Shown here: piece after piece, positions 37,696-46,534 of the stretch | How the letters are laid out: every line of letters starts with the position of its first letter | Position numbering within the stretch: the first letter of the stretch is position 1 | Origin: an uncultured Pelagibacteraceae bacterium | GTDB lineage: Bacteria; Pseudomonadota; Alphaproteobacteria; Pelagibacterales; Pelagibacteraceae | Length of the DNA: 64,000 nt | Assembly (NCBI GenBank): GCA_902592655.1 | Contig: CACJFE010000001.1 | Span: forward strand, 62,001-126,000 | Reading direction: 5' to 3' | Program-made: the position numbers and the translations under genes | The notes under the pieces: generated by a model | The model's input: only the letters and a program-made list of their open reading frames with translations | What the model was told of the DNA's origin: nothing | Database searches by the model: none

Positions 37696-37961
37696 ATACC
37701 CTCTTTTTTCAGTAAAAATCTCTTTGTTTTAACGCCTCCTTTACCTGAATAGCCTCCCAGCGATCCATCAGATCTTATAACTCTGTGGCAAGGTATTTTA
37801 GGAGCATAGGGGTTTTTTCCTATGGCATTGGCCACAGCACGTACAGCAAGCGGTTTTCCTATATCTTTTGCCACTTGAGAGTAAGTTTTAACGCTTCCAC
37901 GAGGTATTTTCCTTAAATAAGACCATACTTTTATCTGAAATTCACTACCTATTAACTTCAT
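37686..37961 (-). CDS. MGMT-family alkyl-DNA transferase domain protein
   Basis: A 91-residue protein consisting only of the DNA-binding/active-site domain of O6-alkylguanine-DNA alkyltransferases. Seen: FQIKVWSYLRKIPRGSVKTY, AVRAVANAIGKNP and the active-site PCHRVIRSDGSLGGYSGKGG. The acceptor Cys is kept, unlike alkyltransferase-like proteins where it is Trp or Ala. The N-terminal domain of Ogt is absent, so it is a minimal form. Its ATG overlaps the stop of the 63-residue membrane protein gene by one base. Confidence 0.88.
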   Translation of the reverse strand: MKLIGSEFQIKVWSYLRKIPRGSVKTYSQVAKDIGKPLAVRAVANAIGKNPYAPKIPCHRVIRSDGSLGGYSGKGGVKTKRFLLKKEGIKL

Positions 37962-38152
37962 TAGTCAAAAACCAAGTAAGTTGTTAAAGATATGCCCACT
38001 ATAAGGGCTATTATTAAGCCTAAAGCTATCATTTTTTTGCCTTTTGAGCTTGAGTTAGTCCAGAAGTACGAAATTCCGTAAACAGCAGCTATGAATACTA
38101 CTATGGGAAGAATAAATTTAATCATTAACTTTATAATTATATGTATTGACAT
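37961..38152 (-). CDS. Small two-helix membrane protein
   Basis: A 63-residue hypothetical protein with two hydrophobic segments, FILPIVVFIAAVYGISYFW and MIALGLIIALIVGISLTTYL, joined by a short basic loop (SSSKGKK). No family recognised. It overlaps the MGMT gene by one base and is probably cotranscribed with it. The start could also be an inner ATG nine codons further in (38125). Confidence 0.6.
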   Translation of the reverse strand: MSIHIIIKLMIKFILPIVVFIAAVYGISYFWTNSSSKGKKMIALGLIIALIVGISLTTYLVFD

Positions 38153-38169
38153 CTAAAATCACTTAATAT

Positions 38170-38204
38170 ATTACTAATGATAATTAATTGTTATCAATAG
38201 TAAT
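38170..38204. promoter_or_regulatory. 35-base dyad against the integrase start: operator or recombination core
   Basis: Two 14-base arms (left 38170-38183, right 38191-38204) are inverted repeats with 13 of 14 positions paired, separated by a 7-base centre TTAATTG. The right arm ends at the base before the ATG at 38205. The layout of two inverted arms around a 6-8 base spacer is that of tyrosine-recombinase core sites (dif, FRT type), but an autoregulatory operator fits as well. Confidence 0.6.
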
Positions 38205-39158
38205 ATGAATGAACTGGTTACAGACCTAAAAAAACTTCACGAGGATACTTTAAACAACCTCAAGTTGTCAAAGGCCAATAATACTCTTAGAGCTTATAAA
38301 TCTGATTTTAAAGACTTTGGGTTATTTTGCGCTAAACATGGCCTTAGTTCAATACCTACAGAACCTAAGGTTGTTTCATTATACTTAACACACCTTTCTG
38401 TTAACTCGAAAATTAGTACTTTAAGGCGGAGATTGGTCTCTATTGCTATGGTTCATAAGCTTAAAGGTCATTATCTAGATACAAAACATCCAATCATTAT
38501 AGAAAACCTAATGGGCATTAAAAGAAAAAAAGGAAGCATGCAAACAGGTAAAAAACCTATATTAATCAGTCACTTAAAACAATTAATTGATGTAATAGAC
38601 GAACAAAAAATGGAAAAGATTAAAAAACTAAGAAATAGGACTTTAATACTTACAGGATTTGGCGGAGGTTTTAGAAGGACAGAATTAATTTCAATTGACT
38701 ATGAAGACTTAGATTTTGTTCAAGAAGGAGTAAAAATTACTGTTAGAAGGTCTAAAACGGATCAATTTGGAGAAGGTATGGTCAAAGGTCTACCCTACTT
38801 CTCTAATGAAAAATATTGTCCAGTTACAAGTTTAAAGAATTGGCTAAATTTTTCAAAAATAAAAGCTGGACCGATATTTAGAAGGTTTGCAAAAGGTTCG
38901 AAACTAACTAATCATAGATTAACGGATCAATCAGTCGTTTTAATAATTAAGGATTGTTTGAATATCGCAGGTGTAGAAAATAAGAATTTTTCAGGTCACA
39001 GTTTAAGGTCTGGATTTGCAACAGTAGCGGCTGAGTCTGGTGCTGACGAAAGAAGCATAATGGCTATGACAGGTCATAAAACTTCACAAATGGTTAGAAG
39101 ATATATACGAGAAGCAAATATATTCAAACATAACGCATTAAATAAAATTAAACTTTAG
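38205..39158 (+). CDS. Tyrosine recombinase / integrase
   Basis: A 317-residue site-specific recombinase. N-terminal SAM-like core-binding region (NTLRAYKSDFKDFGLFCAKHG), then the catalytic domain with Arg in GGGFRRTELISI, Lys in RRSKTDQFGEG, HSLRSGFATVA (HxxR), MTGHKTSQM (His) and the nucleophile in RRYIREAN. All key residues are present, so it should be active. It has no phage-type arm-binding domain, unlike the integrase gene at 55150-56136. It stands alone between the MGMT gene and glycosyltransferases, with a 35-base dyad touching its start. Confidence 0.92.
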   Translation: MNELVTDLKKLHEDTLNNLKLSKANNTLRAYKSDFKDFGLFCAKHGLSSIPTEPKVVSLYLTHLSVNSKISTLRRRLVSIAMVHKLKGHYLDTKHPIIIENLMGIKRKKGSMQTGKKPILISHLKQLIDVIDEQKMEKIKKLRNRTLILTGFGGGFRRTELISIDYEDLDFVQEGVKITVRRSKTDQFGEGMVKGLPYFSNEKYCPVTSLKNWLNFSKIKAGPIFRRFAKGSKLTNHRLTDQSVVLIIKDCLNIAGVENKNFSGHSLRSGFATVAAESGADERSIMAMTGHKTSQMVRRYIREANIFKHNALNKIKL

Positions 39159-39162
39159 AAAA

Positions 39163-40020
39163 TTAAGTATATGAAAATATTGAATGATAGATATAAGCAA
39201 TCTTACATCTACATAAGTCTAAATAATAAAATAGATTCTTTTTAGGTTCATCAAGTAAATTATCAAAGTTTTTATCTGATTTTAGATAATATTTCTTAAA
39301 AAATTTAATACTTATTCCCCATTTAAGTAAAAAAGTTTTTGCACCATTATTCCAAGCTTTTTTTCTAAGTGATAATGAGGAAAAGTGATAAACTCTGCAT
39401 TCTCCAAGACCTTTAAATAATCTAACACCGATTTGCCAAAGCTTCATATTGAAATCTGGATCAGAGCCTAAACCAGGACTAAATTCTAAACTAAAACCTC
39501 CAACTTTATTCCAAGTTTTTTTTGGAATTAATGAAGGTTGCCAATGAGTTCCTTGAAAATTTTTATATCTAATTTTCGGCAATTCTTCTAATAATTTTTT
39601 CTCATTAAAATTTTCAAAATTATTTCCACAATCTAGATTAATGTAAGACTCAAAAGGTTGAACCATCGTTCCTGATAAAAAAAAATCTTCTAGACTTGAA
39701 ATATTTTCTAATTCTTTTCTAAAGACCTCATCCCAATTCGGACAAAAATACATATCATCATGTGCTAAAATAATATATTCTTTCGTAGATTTCTTGACTG
39801 CTTCATTGAAAGCTACACATACACCAGAATTTACTTCACTATAAGAAAATTTATAATTATTATTTTTTATAAACTCCAATGTTCCATCAATACCTTCGTT
39901 TATATGAATTATTATTTCATGTTCATATTTAGAATTTTTTTTAATACTATTAAGACATAGTTTTAAATAATCAAGATTATTAAAAGTTGGTATAACTATA
40001 GAAAACATTACTTTTCCCAA
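39163..40020 (-). CDS. Family 2 glycosyltransferase
   Basis: A 285-residue GT-A fold protein. Seen: SIVIPTFNNLDYLKLCLNSI (nucleotide binding), an ILAHDDMYFCPNWDEVF segment holding the DxD-like metal site, and FSPGLGSDPDFNMKLWQIG. No signal peptide or membrane helix. It overlaps the fused glycosyltransferase gene by 13 bases, so they probably act on the same glycan, perhaps O-antigen or another surface sugar, which is the usual role of such variable genes in SAR11. The product is unknown. Confidence 0.85.
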   Translation of the reverse strand: MGKVMFSIVIPTFNNLDYLKLCLNSIKKNSKYEHEIIIHINEGIDGTLEFIKNNNYKFSYSEVNSGVCVAFNEAVKKSTKEYIILAHDDMYFCPNWDEVFRKELENISSLEDFFLSGTMVQPFESYINLDCGNNFENFNEKKLLEELPKIRYKNFQGTHWQPSLIPKKTWNKVGGFSLEFSPGLGSDPDFNMKLWQIGVRLFKGLGECRVYHFSSLSLRKKAWNNGAKTFLLKWGISIKFFKKYYLKSDKNFDNLLDEPKKNLFYYLDLCRCKIAYIYHSIFSYT

Positions 40021-42137
40021 AAATATCTTTTTTTATTATTAATATCTAAAGTTTTTTCTATAATGTATTTTGCAACTAAATCTGAATTAAAATATTTCAT
40101 ATACTTTTCTTTACCTTTTTTGGCTATTTTTCTTCTTAATTTGTCATCATTTGTAAGCTTCTCAATTTTTTCTGATAAATCATTAACATTATTATAAAAA
40201 ACCATTTCTTTATCGTTAAAAAAATTTCGATATTGAGTTTTTTCATCTATCAAACATACTAGTCCGTTCCCCACTATCTGAGTAATTCTATCACTACTAT
40301 AATATTTAATCGCTTCCCCCCTGCTTAAGTTAAGCCCCATTTTAGCATTAGATACTGTTTTAATATAATGGTCTGCCCAAATAGGTTGTACCTTGTCAAT
40401 ACCGTATAAATCAAATTTAACATCTGGACTTTTTTCCATAAGTTTTTTTAAAAAGATAATTCTATCATCAGTTTTACCAGATTTTAAAACACCTCTATGC
40501 ACTCCATGACTTAATGCAAAAAAAACATCAACATTACAAGGTTTGTTAAAATTATTTAAAACTTCAAATGATTTATCACATGGATTTGGCATAAAAAAAC
40601 TTTTATCTTTATTAATAAAACTTAATACGTCAGGGCTAGTGGTTAAAAATGTTGAGTCAACTACTTTATACTTATCTAAAATCCTTTTTTTATTTCTTTC
40701 ATAATCTGGCCCTTTTTTATTTAATGGATCAAGAAACCATTGTCCAAATCTAGCACTTGGATAGTCCTCCCTTAGTTCTGAAATTAAATCAGGTGAAATT
40801 AAATCTGCGTGTCCCAATACTATAAGATCAGGCTTATAATTATAACAGGTTTTTTTTAACTTATCGTTTAAATTTTTTGCACCTTTTAAATCTTTGTATG
40901 ATTTATAATATTTTTGAATATCTCTATCACTAAACCCTAGAACACTATGCCCTAATCTAATAAATCCATTATTAATTCTTCTGCCAGTATTAAAAAATAA
41001 TCTACCGTCTAGTCTTTCGTTAAAATTTGTTATGTGTAATATTCGTAAATTATTAAGACTTTTTTTCGTAGAAAAAATATTTACCTTTTGTAATCTTTCA
41101 GATCTATGCTTATCAATATTTTTTGTTATAAATTCATGGGTAAGATAAAAGTTTTTTATAGATAAATTTTGTAATTTTTTTCTCAAATTATAATTTTCAA
41201 TTAGCAATCTAAGAGTTTTTTCTAAATTTTTAACATTAAGCGTATTAAGTATTTTGGCGTTTGTAACAGTTTCTGGAAGACCTCCTTTTTTAGTTATAAC
41301 TACTGCGCAACCATTTGCAGATGCTTCAAGACCAGTTCTACCGAAAGGCTCCTCCCACCTTGAACAAGCTACAGCTATACTAGATTTTTCAAAAATGTTA
41401 AGAACCTTTTTATGATTTAAAAATCCTAATATGTCAGCATTTTTATGAGTTAAATCTATTTTTTCTCTCTTTTCATCTCCTATAATCTTTGCTTTCCAGT
41501 CTGGATATCTATTAAGAATTTTTTTAATAGATCTAGCAAAAATATCATAACCTTTTGCACTATTTAATTTACCAACAAAAGTAATCCATTTTTGTTTCTT
41601 TTTTAATATCTTAACTTGGTTTTTTTTGGCTGAATGAAAAAAAACAACTAATTTTTCGCTATTAACAAATTTATTATCTAACCCCTCTAAAAATCTTTTT
41701 TTTACCCAATTACTTATAAAGTTAATCTTATAACAGTTTTTTAATAATTGTTTTCTTTCCTCAATAGTTTTTGATCCATCCATTGATAATGGGTCATTAT
41801 GAAAATAAATTGAAAAAACTTTATCCTTAATTCTTTTTTTTAACAAATTAATATAATTAGGTCTGTTGTGGACTTCTATGATCGAAAATTTATATTTATT
41901 CTGAAGATTAATGAATTTATTGATATAAAATTTTGTCTGACTTTTAAAAGGACTTTTAAATAATTCAATATTTTTATATTTTAAATTGAATTTTTTTTTT
42001 AAGTTCGTATTACCAAACACAATTATATTTTTTCTAAATTTACTGTTAATACTTGTTTCATAAACAAATAGTGAAACAGCTCCAGGATAATCTGGTGAGA
42101 AGTTTTCTTTGTATGGCAATAAAATTCCTATTTTCAT
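40008..42137 (-). CDS. Two-domain glycosyltransferase (GT4 plus CgeB-like) fusion
   Basis: A 709-residue protein with two GT-B units. Residues about 1-345 are a GT4-type transferase: ITFVGKLNSAKGYDIFARSI and the E-x7-E region SRWEEPFGRTGLEASANGCA. Residues about 365-700 resemble CgeB-like transferases: LRILHITNFNERLDGRLFF, DLIVLGHADLISPDLISEL, FGQWFLDPLN, and MGLNLSRGEAIKYYSSDRI. Two transferase units in one chain suggest consecutive sugar additions. It overlaps the GT2 gene downstream and the GIY-YIG gene upstream. Confidence 0.85.
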   Translation of the reverse strand: MKIGILLPYKENFSPDYPGAVSLFVYETSINSKFRKNIIVFGNTNLKKKFNLKYKNIELFKSPFKSQTKFYINKFINLQNKYKFSIIEVHNRPNYINLLKKRIKDKVFSIYFHNDPLSMDGSKTIEERKQLLKNCYKINFISNWVKKRFLEGLDNKFVNSEKLVVFFHSAKKNQVKILKKKQKWITFVGKLNSAKGYDIFARSIKKILNRYPDWKAKIIGDEKREKIDLTHKNADILGFLNHKKVLNIFEKSSIAVACSRWEEPFGRTGLEASANGCAVVITKKGGLPETVTNAKILNTLNVKNLEKTLRLLIENYNLRKKLQNLSIKNFYLTHEFITKNIDKHRSERLQKVNIFSTKKSLNNLRILHITNFNERLDGRLFFNTGRRINNGFIRLGHSVLGFSDRDIQKYYKSYKDLKGAKNLNDKLKKTCYNYKPDLIVLGHADLISPDLISELREDYPSARFGQWFLDPLNKKGPDYERNKKRILDKYKVVDSTFLTTSPDVLSFINKDKSFFMPNPCDKSFEVLNNFNKPCNVDVFFALSHGVHRGVLKSGKTDDRIIFLKKLMEKSPDVKFDLYGIDKVQPIWADHYIKTVSNAKMGLNLSRGEAIKYYSSDRITQIVGNGLVCLIDEKTQYRNFFNDKEMVFYNNVNDLSEKIEKLTNDDKLRRKIAKKGKEKYMKYFNSDLVAKYIIEKTLDINNKKRYFWEK

Positions 42138-42382
42138 GAATATTTTTTCTTAATTTTATTTCTTTCAGTAGTGTTATGCTTTATATAATATTCTCTTAAG
42201 ATTGCCTCTTTTTTTGACTTAAATTCTTCTTTATAAATTATTTTCCATTTTCTACCCCTTGTAAATTTTGCTCCTTTGCCTGTATTATGTAGTTTTAACC
42301 TGTTATTCATATTATTTGTATAGCCAACATATGTAACTGATTTATAGCCCTTAGATTTGAGCATATAAACATAGTAATTCAT
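42134..42382 (-). CDS. GIY-YIG domain protein (YhbQ/UPF0213 type)
   Basis: An 82-residue single-domain GIY-YIG nuclease-like protein. Seen: YYVYMLKSKGYKSVTYVGYT (GIY/YIG halves as YVY and YVG), the conserved Arg in NRLKLHNTGKGAKFTRGRKW and the Glu in AILREYYIKH. Small proteins of this kind are common; some nick DNA, others have no known role. It overlaps the fused glycosyltransferase gene by 4 bases. Confidence 0.88.
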   Translation of the reverse strand: MNYYVYMLKSKGYKSVTYVGYTNNMNNRLKLHNTGKGAKFTRGRKWKIIYKEEFKSKKEAILREYYIKHNTTERNKIKKKYS

Positions 42383-42391
42383 TAATTTTAA

Positions 42392-43183
42392 CTAATAACC
42401 TTTTCCAGAGTCTTTTACTTGATCTTTTTTTAACTTACTCAGAGCCTCTTTGGATGCAGCTGTCATGTATCTTTGATCTGAACCAATAGTAACAAGCTGA
42501 AACCCTTTGTTAATCATTTTTTCTGCATATTCAGGGTTACCATTTTGAATGCCTGCAACTATATTATTTTTTTTTGCGTGCTCTAAAATTTTCATTATAA
42601 CTTTATAGACCGGATCACCCTCTGGTTTATCAAAACTAGGTTTTTGTCCTAAAGCTAAACTTAAATCAGCGGGACCAATATATATTCCATCTAGACCAGA
42701 TGTATTCATAATTTCATCTAAATTTTCTAAAGACTCTTTTGTTTCTATCATAGCAAATTTTAAAATTTCATTATTAGCTTCATCAGCGTAGTCAGATCCT
42801 CCATAAACTAAACCTCTTATTGGTCCATAACTTCTATAACCATTAGGAGGGTACATACATGCTTTTACAAAGTTTTCTGCTTCTTTTTTATTACTTACCA
42901 TTGGGCAAATAATTCCATAAGCTCCAGCGTCAAGAATTTTCATAATTTGTCCTGGCTCATTCCAGTTAACTCTTGCCATAGGAACTACTTTAGTTGTAGA
43001 TATCGCCTGTAACATCCCTACTGCATTTGGGTAATCTATAACTCCGTGCTGCATATCTAATGTTAAAGAGTCCCAATTTTGATTTGCCATCAGTTCTGCG
43101 GTAAATGAATTTGGTATTTGAAGCCAGCCGTTAACAGCAGATTTCCCAGATTTAAAAATCTCTTTTAGTCTATTTTTTCTCAT
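42392..43183 (-). CDS. HpcH/HpaI-family aldolase
   Basis: A 263-residue class II (metal-dependent) aldolase of the HpcH/HpaI family. Seen: LTLDMQHGVIDYPNAV (catalytic His), VPMARVNWNEPGQIMKILDAG, MIETKESLENLDEI (metal Glu) and IYIGPADLSLALG (metal Asp). Family members cleave 2-keto-3-deoxy or 4-hydroxy-2-oxo acids into pyruvate plus an aldehyde. It overlaps the aldehyde dehydrogenase gene by 4 bases, so that enzyme could oxidise the aldehyde formed. The exact substrate is not known. Confidence 0.9.
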   Translation of the reverse strand: MRKNRLKEIFKSGKSAVNGWLQIPNSFTAELMANQNWDSLTLDMQHGVIDYPNAVGMLQAISTTKVVPMARVNWNEPGQIMKILDAGAYGIICPMVSNKKEAENFVKACMYPPNGYRSYGPIRGLVYGGSDYADEANNEILKFAMIETKESLENLDEIMNTSGLDGIYIGPADLSLALGQKPSFDKPEGDPVYKVIMKILEHAKKNNIVAGIQNGNPEYAEKMINKGFQLVTIGSDQRYMTAASKEALSKLKKDQVKDSGKGY

Positions 43184-44625
43184 TCGTATGAAAAACCAAA
43201 GTGAGTGTATTTTATATTTAAATAATCTTTTATAGCCATAGACCCACCTTCTCTTCCGTAACCTGTTTGTTTAATTCCTCCAAATGGTGCCTCTGCAACT
43301 GCCACGACTGGCGTGTTAACAGCAACACAACCTGTTTCTAATTGTTCAGATGCTTGGTTTGCTTTTTTTAAATCAGTTGTATAGACATAACTCGCTAAAC
43401 CTAAATCATTGTCATTAGCTCTACTCATCACTTCATCGAAATTTTTGAAACTAAGAATTGGGACTATCGGGCCAAATGGTTCTTCCTTCATGACTGTAAA
43501 ATTATCTTTAATATTATCAAAAATAGTTGGTTCATAGTAATAACCTTTATTGAAGTTAGCTGCTCTTTTACCGCCCAATAGAACTTTTCCACCTTCTTTC
43601 TTTGTCGTTTCAACTAATTTTTCAACACCCTCTAACCTCTCTTTTGTGCATAAAGGCCCGAGTAAGGTATCCTTATCCATACCGTTGCCCATTTTTAATT
43701 TTTTTGTTTTTTGAACCATCAAGTCTGCAAATTCATCTTTTTTACTCTCATGAATATAAAATCTATTTGGGGATATACAGACTTGTCCGTTATTTCTAAA
43801 TTTAGCTGTAATGGCCATATCTGTTACTTTATTTAAATCAACATCGTCGAAAACAATAAATGGAGAGTGACCACTTAATTCCATTGTTACTCTTTGTACT
43901 TTATCTGCAGCTTGTTTAAGGATAAGTTTACCAACTCTAGTTGATCCTGTAATAGATATTTTTTTTATTATATCTGATTGAATTAATTCAGATGAAATTG
44001 CTGCTGGATCTCCTGATAATAGATTGACGACACCTGGTGGAACGCCAGCCTCTTTACATATATCAACTATTTCCATCACACTTCCTGGAGTAATAACGTC
44101 AGGTTTTACTATGACTGAGCATCCAGCTGCCAAAGCGGTAGAAATCTTTCTTGATGCTAAAATAACAGGAAAATTCCAAGGAACTAGCGCTGCAACTACG
44201 CCAACGGGCTGATAGATCACATGTATTTTTGTGTTTGGAAAACGACTTTGGTTTATTTCACCAAAAATTCTTTTTGTTTCTTCTGAGTTCCATTCAAATA
44301 TGTCAGCTGCTCCACCTACTTCTCCAGCTCCTTCGGTTAAAGGTTTTCCCACTTCTAGCGTAAGCCATTTTGATAATGTATCTACTTTTTTTCTCATTAA
44401 CTCAGAAATTTTTCTAATAACTTTTGATCTTTCCCATGGCGAGGTGTTTCTCCAAATTTCCAGACCTTTTTCTGCTGACTTAAGAGCTCTCTGAATATCT
44501 TTACTATTTGCCTTCGAGGCTTTTCCAATTATTTCTTCGGTGGCTGGATTAATAACTTCATAAGTTTCACCGCTAGATGATTGTTGCCATTTACCGTCAA
44601 TAAACTGACCAAATTTTTCGTACAT
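43180..44625 (-). CDS. NAD(P)-dependent aldehyde dehydrogenase
   Basis: An ALDH-superfamily enzyme of 481 residues. Seen: VPWNFPVILASRKISTALAA (cofactor site), ISITGSTRVGKLI, catalytic Glu249 in TMELSGHSP and nucleophile Cys283 in NNGQVCISPNR, then MKEEPFGPIVPI. It is of the succinate-semialdehyde/glycolaldehyde dehydrogenase type rather than the CoA-acylating IolA type. It is first in an operon with the aldolase gene and divergent from iolD across 56 bases that contain a GTTAATTAAC palindrome (44655-44664). Confidence 0.9.
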   Translation of the reverse strand: MYEKFGQFIDGKWQQSSSGETYEVINPATEEIIGKASKANSKDIQRALKSAEKGLEIWRNTSPWERSKVIRKISELMRKKVDTLSKWLTLEVGKPLTEGAGEVGGAADIFEWNSEETKRIFGEINQSRFPNTKIHVIYQPVGVVAALVPWNFPVILASRKISTALAAGCSVIVKPDVITPGSVMEIVDICKEAGVPPGVVNLLSGDPAAISSELIQSDIIKKISITGSTRVGKLILKQAADKVQRVTMELSGHSPFIVFDDVDLNKVTDMAITAKFRNNGQVCISPNRFYIHESKKDEFADLMVQKTKKLKMGNGMDKDTLLGPLCTKERLEGVEKLVETTKKEGGKVLLGGKRAANFNKGYYYEPTIFDNIKDNFTVMKEEPFGPIVPILSFKNFDEVMSRANDNDLGLASYVYTTDLKKANQASEQLETGCVAVNTPVVAVAEAPFGGIKQTGYGREGGSMAIKDYLNIKYTHFGFSYE

Positions 44626-44654
44626 AAATTATATATAATTATTGAATATATTAA

Positions 44655-44664
44655 GTTAATTAAC
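44655..44664. promoter_or_regulatory. Palindrome in the ALDH-iolD divergent promoter region
   Basis: GTTAATTAAC is a perfect 10-base palindrome midway in the 56-base gap between two divergent catabolic operons. A TATAAA hexamer follows towards iolD. It could be a regulator site; AT-rich chance is the alternative. Confidence 0.28.
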
Positions 44665-44681
44665 TATCTTATAAAGAATTT

Positions 44682-46526
44682 ATGAAAAATATTCAACTTA
44701 CTTGTGCTCACGCGCTAGTTAAATTCCTTACAAAACAAAAAATTTTAATTGATGGAAAGAAAGAGCCATTGTTTCCAGGTGCATTTGGAATTTTTGGTCA
44801 TGGTAATGTAGCGTGCTTGGGGCAAGCGCTTCAAGAAAATCAAAAAGAACTTCCTACATGGAGAGGTCATCATGAGCAAAATATGGCTCTCACAGGAATA
44901 GCTTATTCAAGAGCAAAAAGGAGAAAGCAAATTTTTATTGCAACTAGTTCAGTAGGACCTGGTTCTACAAATATGATTACAGCGGCAGCTGTTGCAATGA
45001 GTAATAGACTTCCAATATTATTTTTACCTGGAGATACATTTGCGAATAGAATGCCAGATCCAGTATTACAACAAGTTGAACATTTTAATAATCCTGGGAT
45101 TACTCAAAATGATGGATTTAAACCAGTTGTTAGATACTTTGATAGAATTATACGTCCTGAACAAATAATCTCTACTTTACCTCAGGCAATTGAAGTTATG
45201 CTTGATCCTGCAGACTGTGGCCCTGCATGTATCTCTTTAAGTCAAGATGTCCAAGGCGAAGTTTTCGATTATCCAGAAGAATTTTTTGAAGAAAGAGTTC
45301 ATTCTATTAGACGTCCACGTCCAGATGATTATCAAATAAAAAAAGCAGCTGAGGCAATTAAATCCTCAAAAAATCCAATAATAATTTCAGGAGGTGGAGT
45401 ATTTTACTCTGATGCAATGGAAGAATTATCTGATTTTGCAAAAAAACATAATGTACCAGTAACACAAACCGTCATGGGTTATTCCACTATGAAAAGAGAC
45501 CATTCTCATTTTTTAGGACCAATAGGTGGTCTTGGAGGTAAAGCTGCAAATAATATGGCTAAAAAAACAGATTTAGCTATAGCAGTAGGTACTAAGCTAG
45601 CAGATTTTACTACAGGGTCTTGGGCAAACTTTGAAAATCCAAATTTCAAACTTGTGTCTATAAATGCAGCTAGATTTGATGCAAATAAACATATGGCACA
45701 AGCTGTAGTTGGTGATGCTAAGGTTTCATTATCTGAATTATCTTTAGTTCTAGGAAGTTGGAAAGCAGAAGATAGCTGGAATAAAAAAGCACAATCAGAA
45801 TTAAAAAGTTGGAATGAATATGTAGACAAAGAAAGCGGTCCTACTAATCAAAAATTACCTAGTTATGCTCATGCAGTTGGTGCAATATATAGAAATTCTG
45901 ATCCATCAGATATAGCAGTTACTGCTGCAGGTGGTTTAGTAGGAGAAGTTGTGCAAGTTTGGAGACCTAGAGAATTAAATACTCATGAAACTGAATGGGG
46001 TTTTAGTTGTATGAGTTATGAAATTTCAGGGGCTCTAGGGATTAAAATGGCAAAACCAAATAAAGAAGTTATAGCATTTGTTGGAGACGGATCATATTTG
46101 CTCTACAATTCAGATATTTACAGTTCGGTAATTACTAATAATAAATTAATTATAATAGTTTGCGATAACGGTGGTCATGCAGTTATTAATAGACTTCAAT
46201 TGTATAAGGGAGGTAAAGAATTTAATTGTTTGTTAAGAAGTTCGAAAACTCCAAATCTTGTTCCAGTTGATTTCGCGTCTCATGCGAAAAGTATGGGTGC
46301 AGAGGGAGAACAAGTTAACTCAATATCTGAATTAGAAGAGGCTTTTAAAAGAGCAAAAAAATCAAAGAAAACGTATGTTATAAGTATTCATACCGATGGA
46401 TATCAATGGCTAGAAGGTTCTGCATACTGGGAAAGCCCTACTCTTTCAATACCAACAACTAAGGAAAATGAAAGAGCCCTAAAAGAACACTTAGAGGGGA
46501 AGAAAAAACAGAGAAAAGGTGTATAA
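44682..46526 (+). CDS. iolD: 3D-(3,5/4)-trihydroxycyclohexane-1,2-dione acylhydrolase
   Basis: ThDP-dependent enzyme of 614 residues that opens the ring of the cyclitol diketone in inositol breakdown. Seen: TWRGHHEQNMALTGIAYSRA with the cofactor-activating Glu, TSSVGPGSTNMITAAAVA, and the ThDP motif AFVGDGSYLLYNSDI to NGGHAVINRL. Length and sequence are those of IolD rather than acetolactate synthase. It is followed by a Gfo/Idh/MocA gene after 8 bases. IolE and IolG-like proteins are encoded 5-8 kb away. Confidence 0.93.
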   Translation: MKNIQLTCAHALVKFLTKQKILIDGKKEPLFPGAFGIFGHGNVACLGQALQENQKELPTWRGHHEQNMALTGIAYSRAKRRKQIFIATSSVGPGSTNMITAAAVAMSNRLPILFLPGDTFANRMPDPVLQQVEHFNNPGITQNDGFKPVVRYFDRIIRPEQIISTLPQAIEVMLDPADCGPACISLSQDVQGEVFDYPEEFFEERVHSIRRPRPDDYQIKKAAEAIKSSKNPIIISGGGVFYSDAMEELSDFAKKHNVPVTQTVMGYSTMKRDHSHFLGPIGGLGGKAANNMAKKTDLAIAVGTKLADFTTGSWANFENPNFKLVSINAARFDANKHMAQAVVGDAKVSLSELSLVLGSWKAEDSWNKKAQSELKSWNEYVDKESGPTNQKLPSYAHAVGAIYRNSDPSDIAVTAAGGLVGEVVQVWRPRELNTHETEWGFSCMSYEISGALGIKMAKPNKEVIAFVGDGSYLLYNSDIYSSVITNNKLIIIVCDNGGHAVINRLQLYKGGKEFNCLLRSSKTPNLVPVDFASHAKSMGAEGEQVNSISELEEAFKRAKKSKKTYVISIHTDGYQWLEGSAYWESPTLSIPTTKENERALKEHLEGKKKQRKGV

Positions 46527-46534
46527 ACTTTTCA

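Noticed and set aside
44024-44494. Plus-strand frames opposite the aldehyde dehydrogenase gene
   Set aside because: They are mirror frames of a clear ALDH gene; proline/serine-rich composition is typical of antisense shadows.
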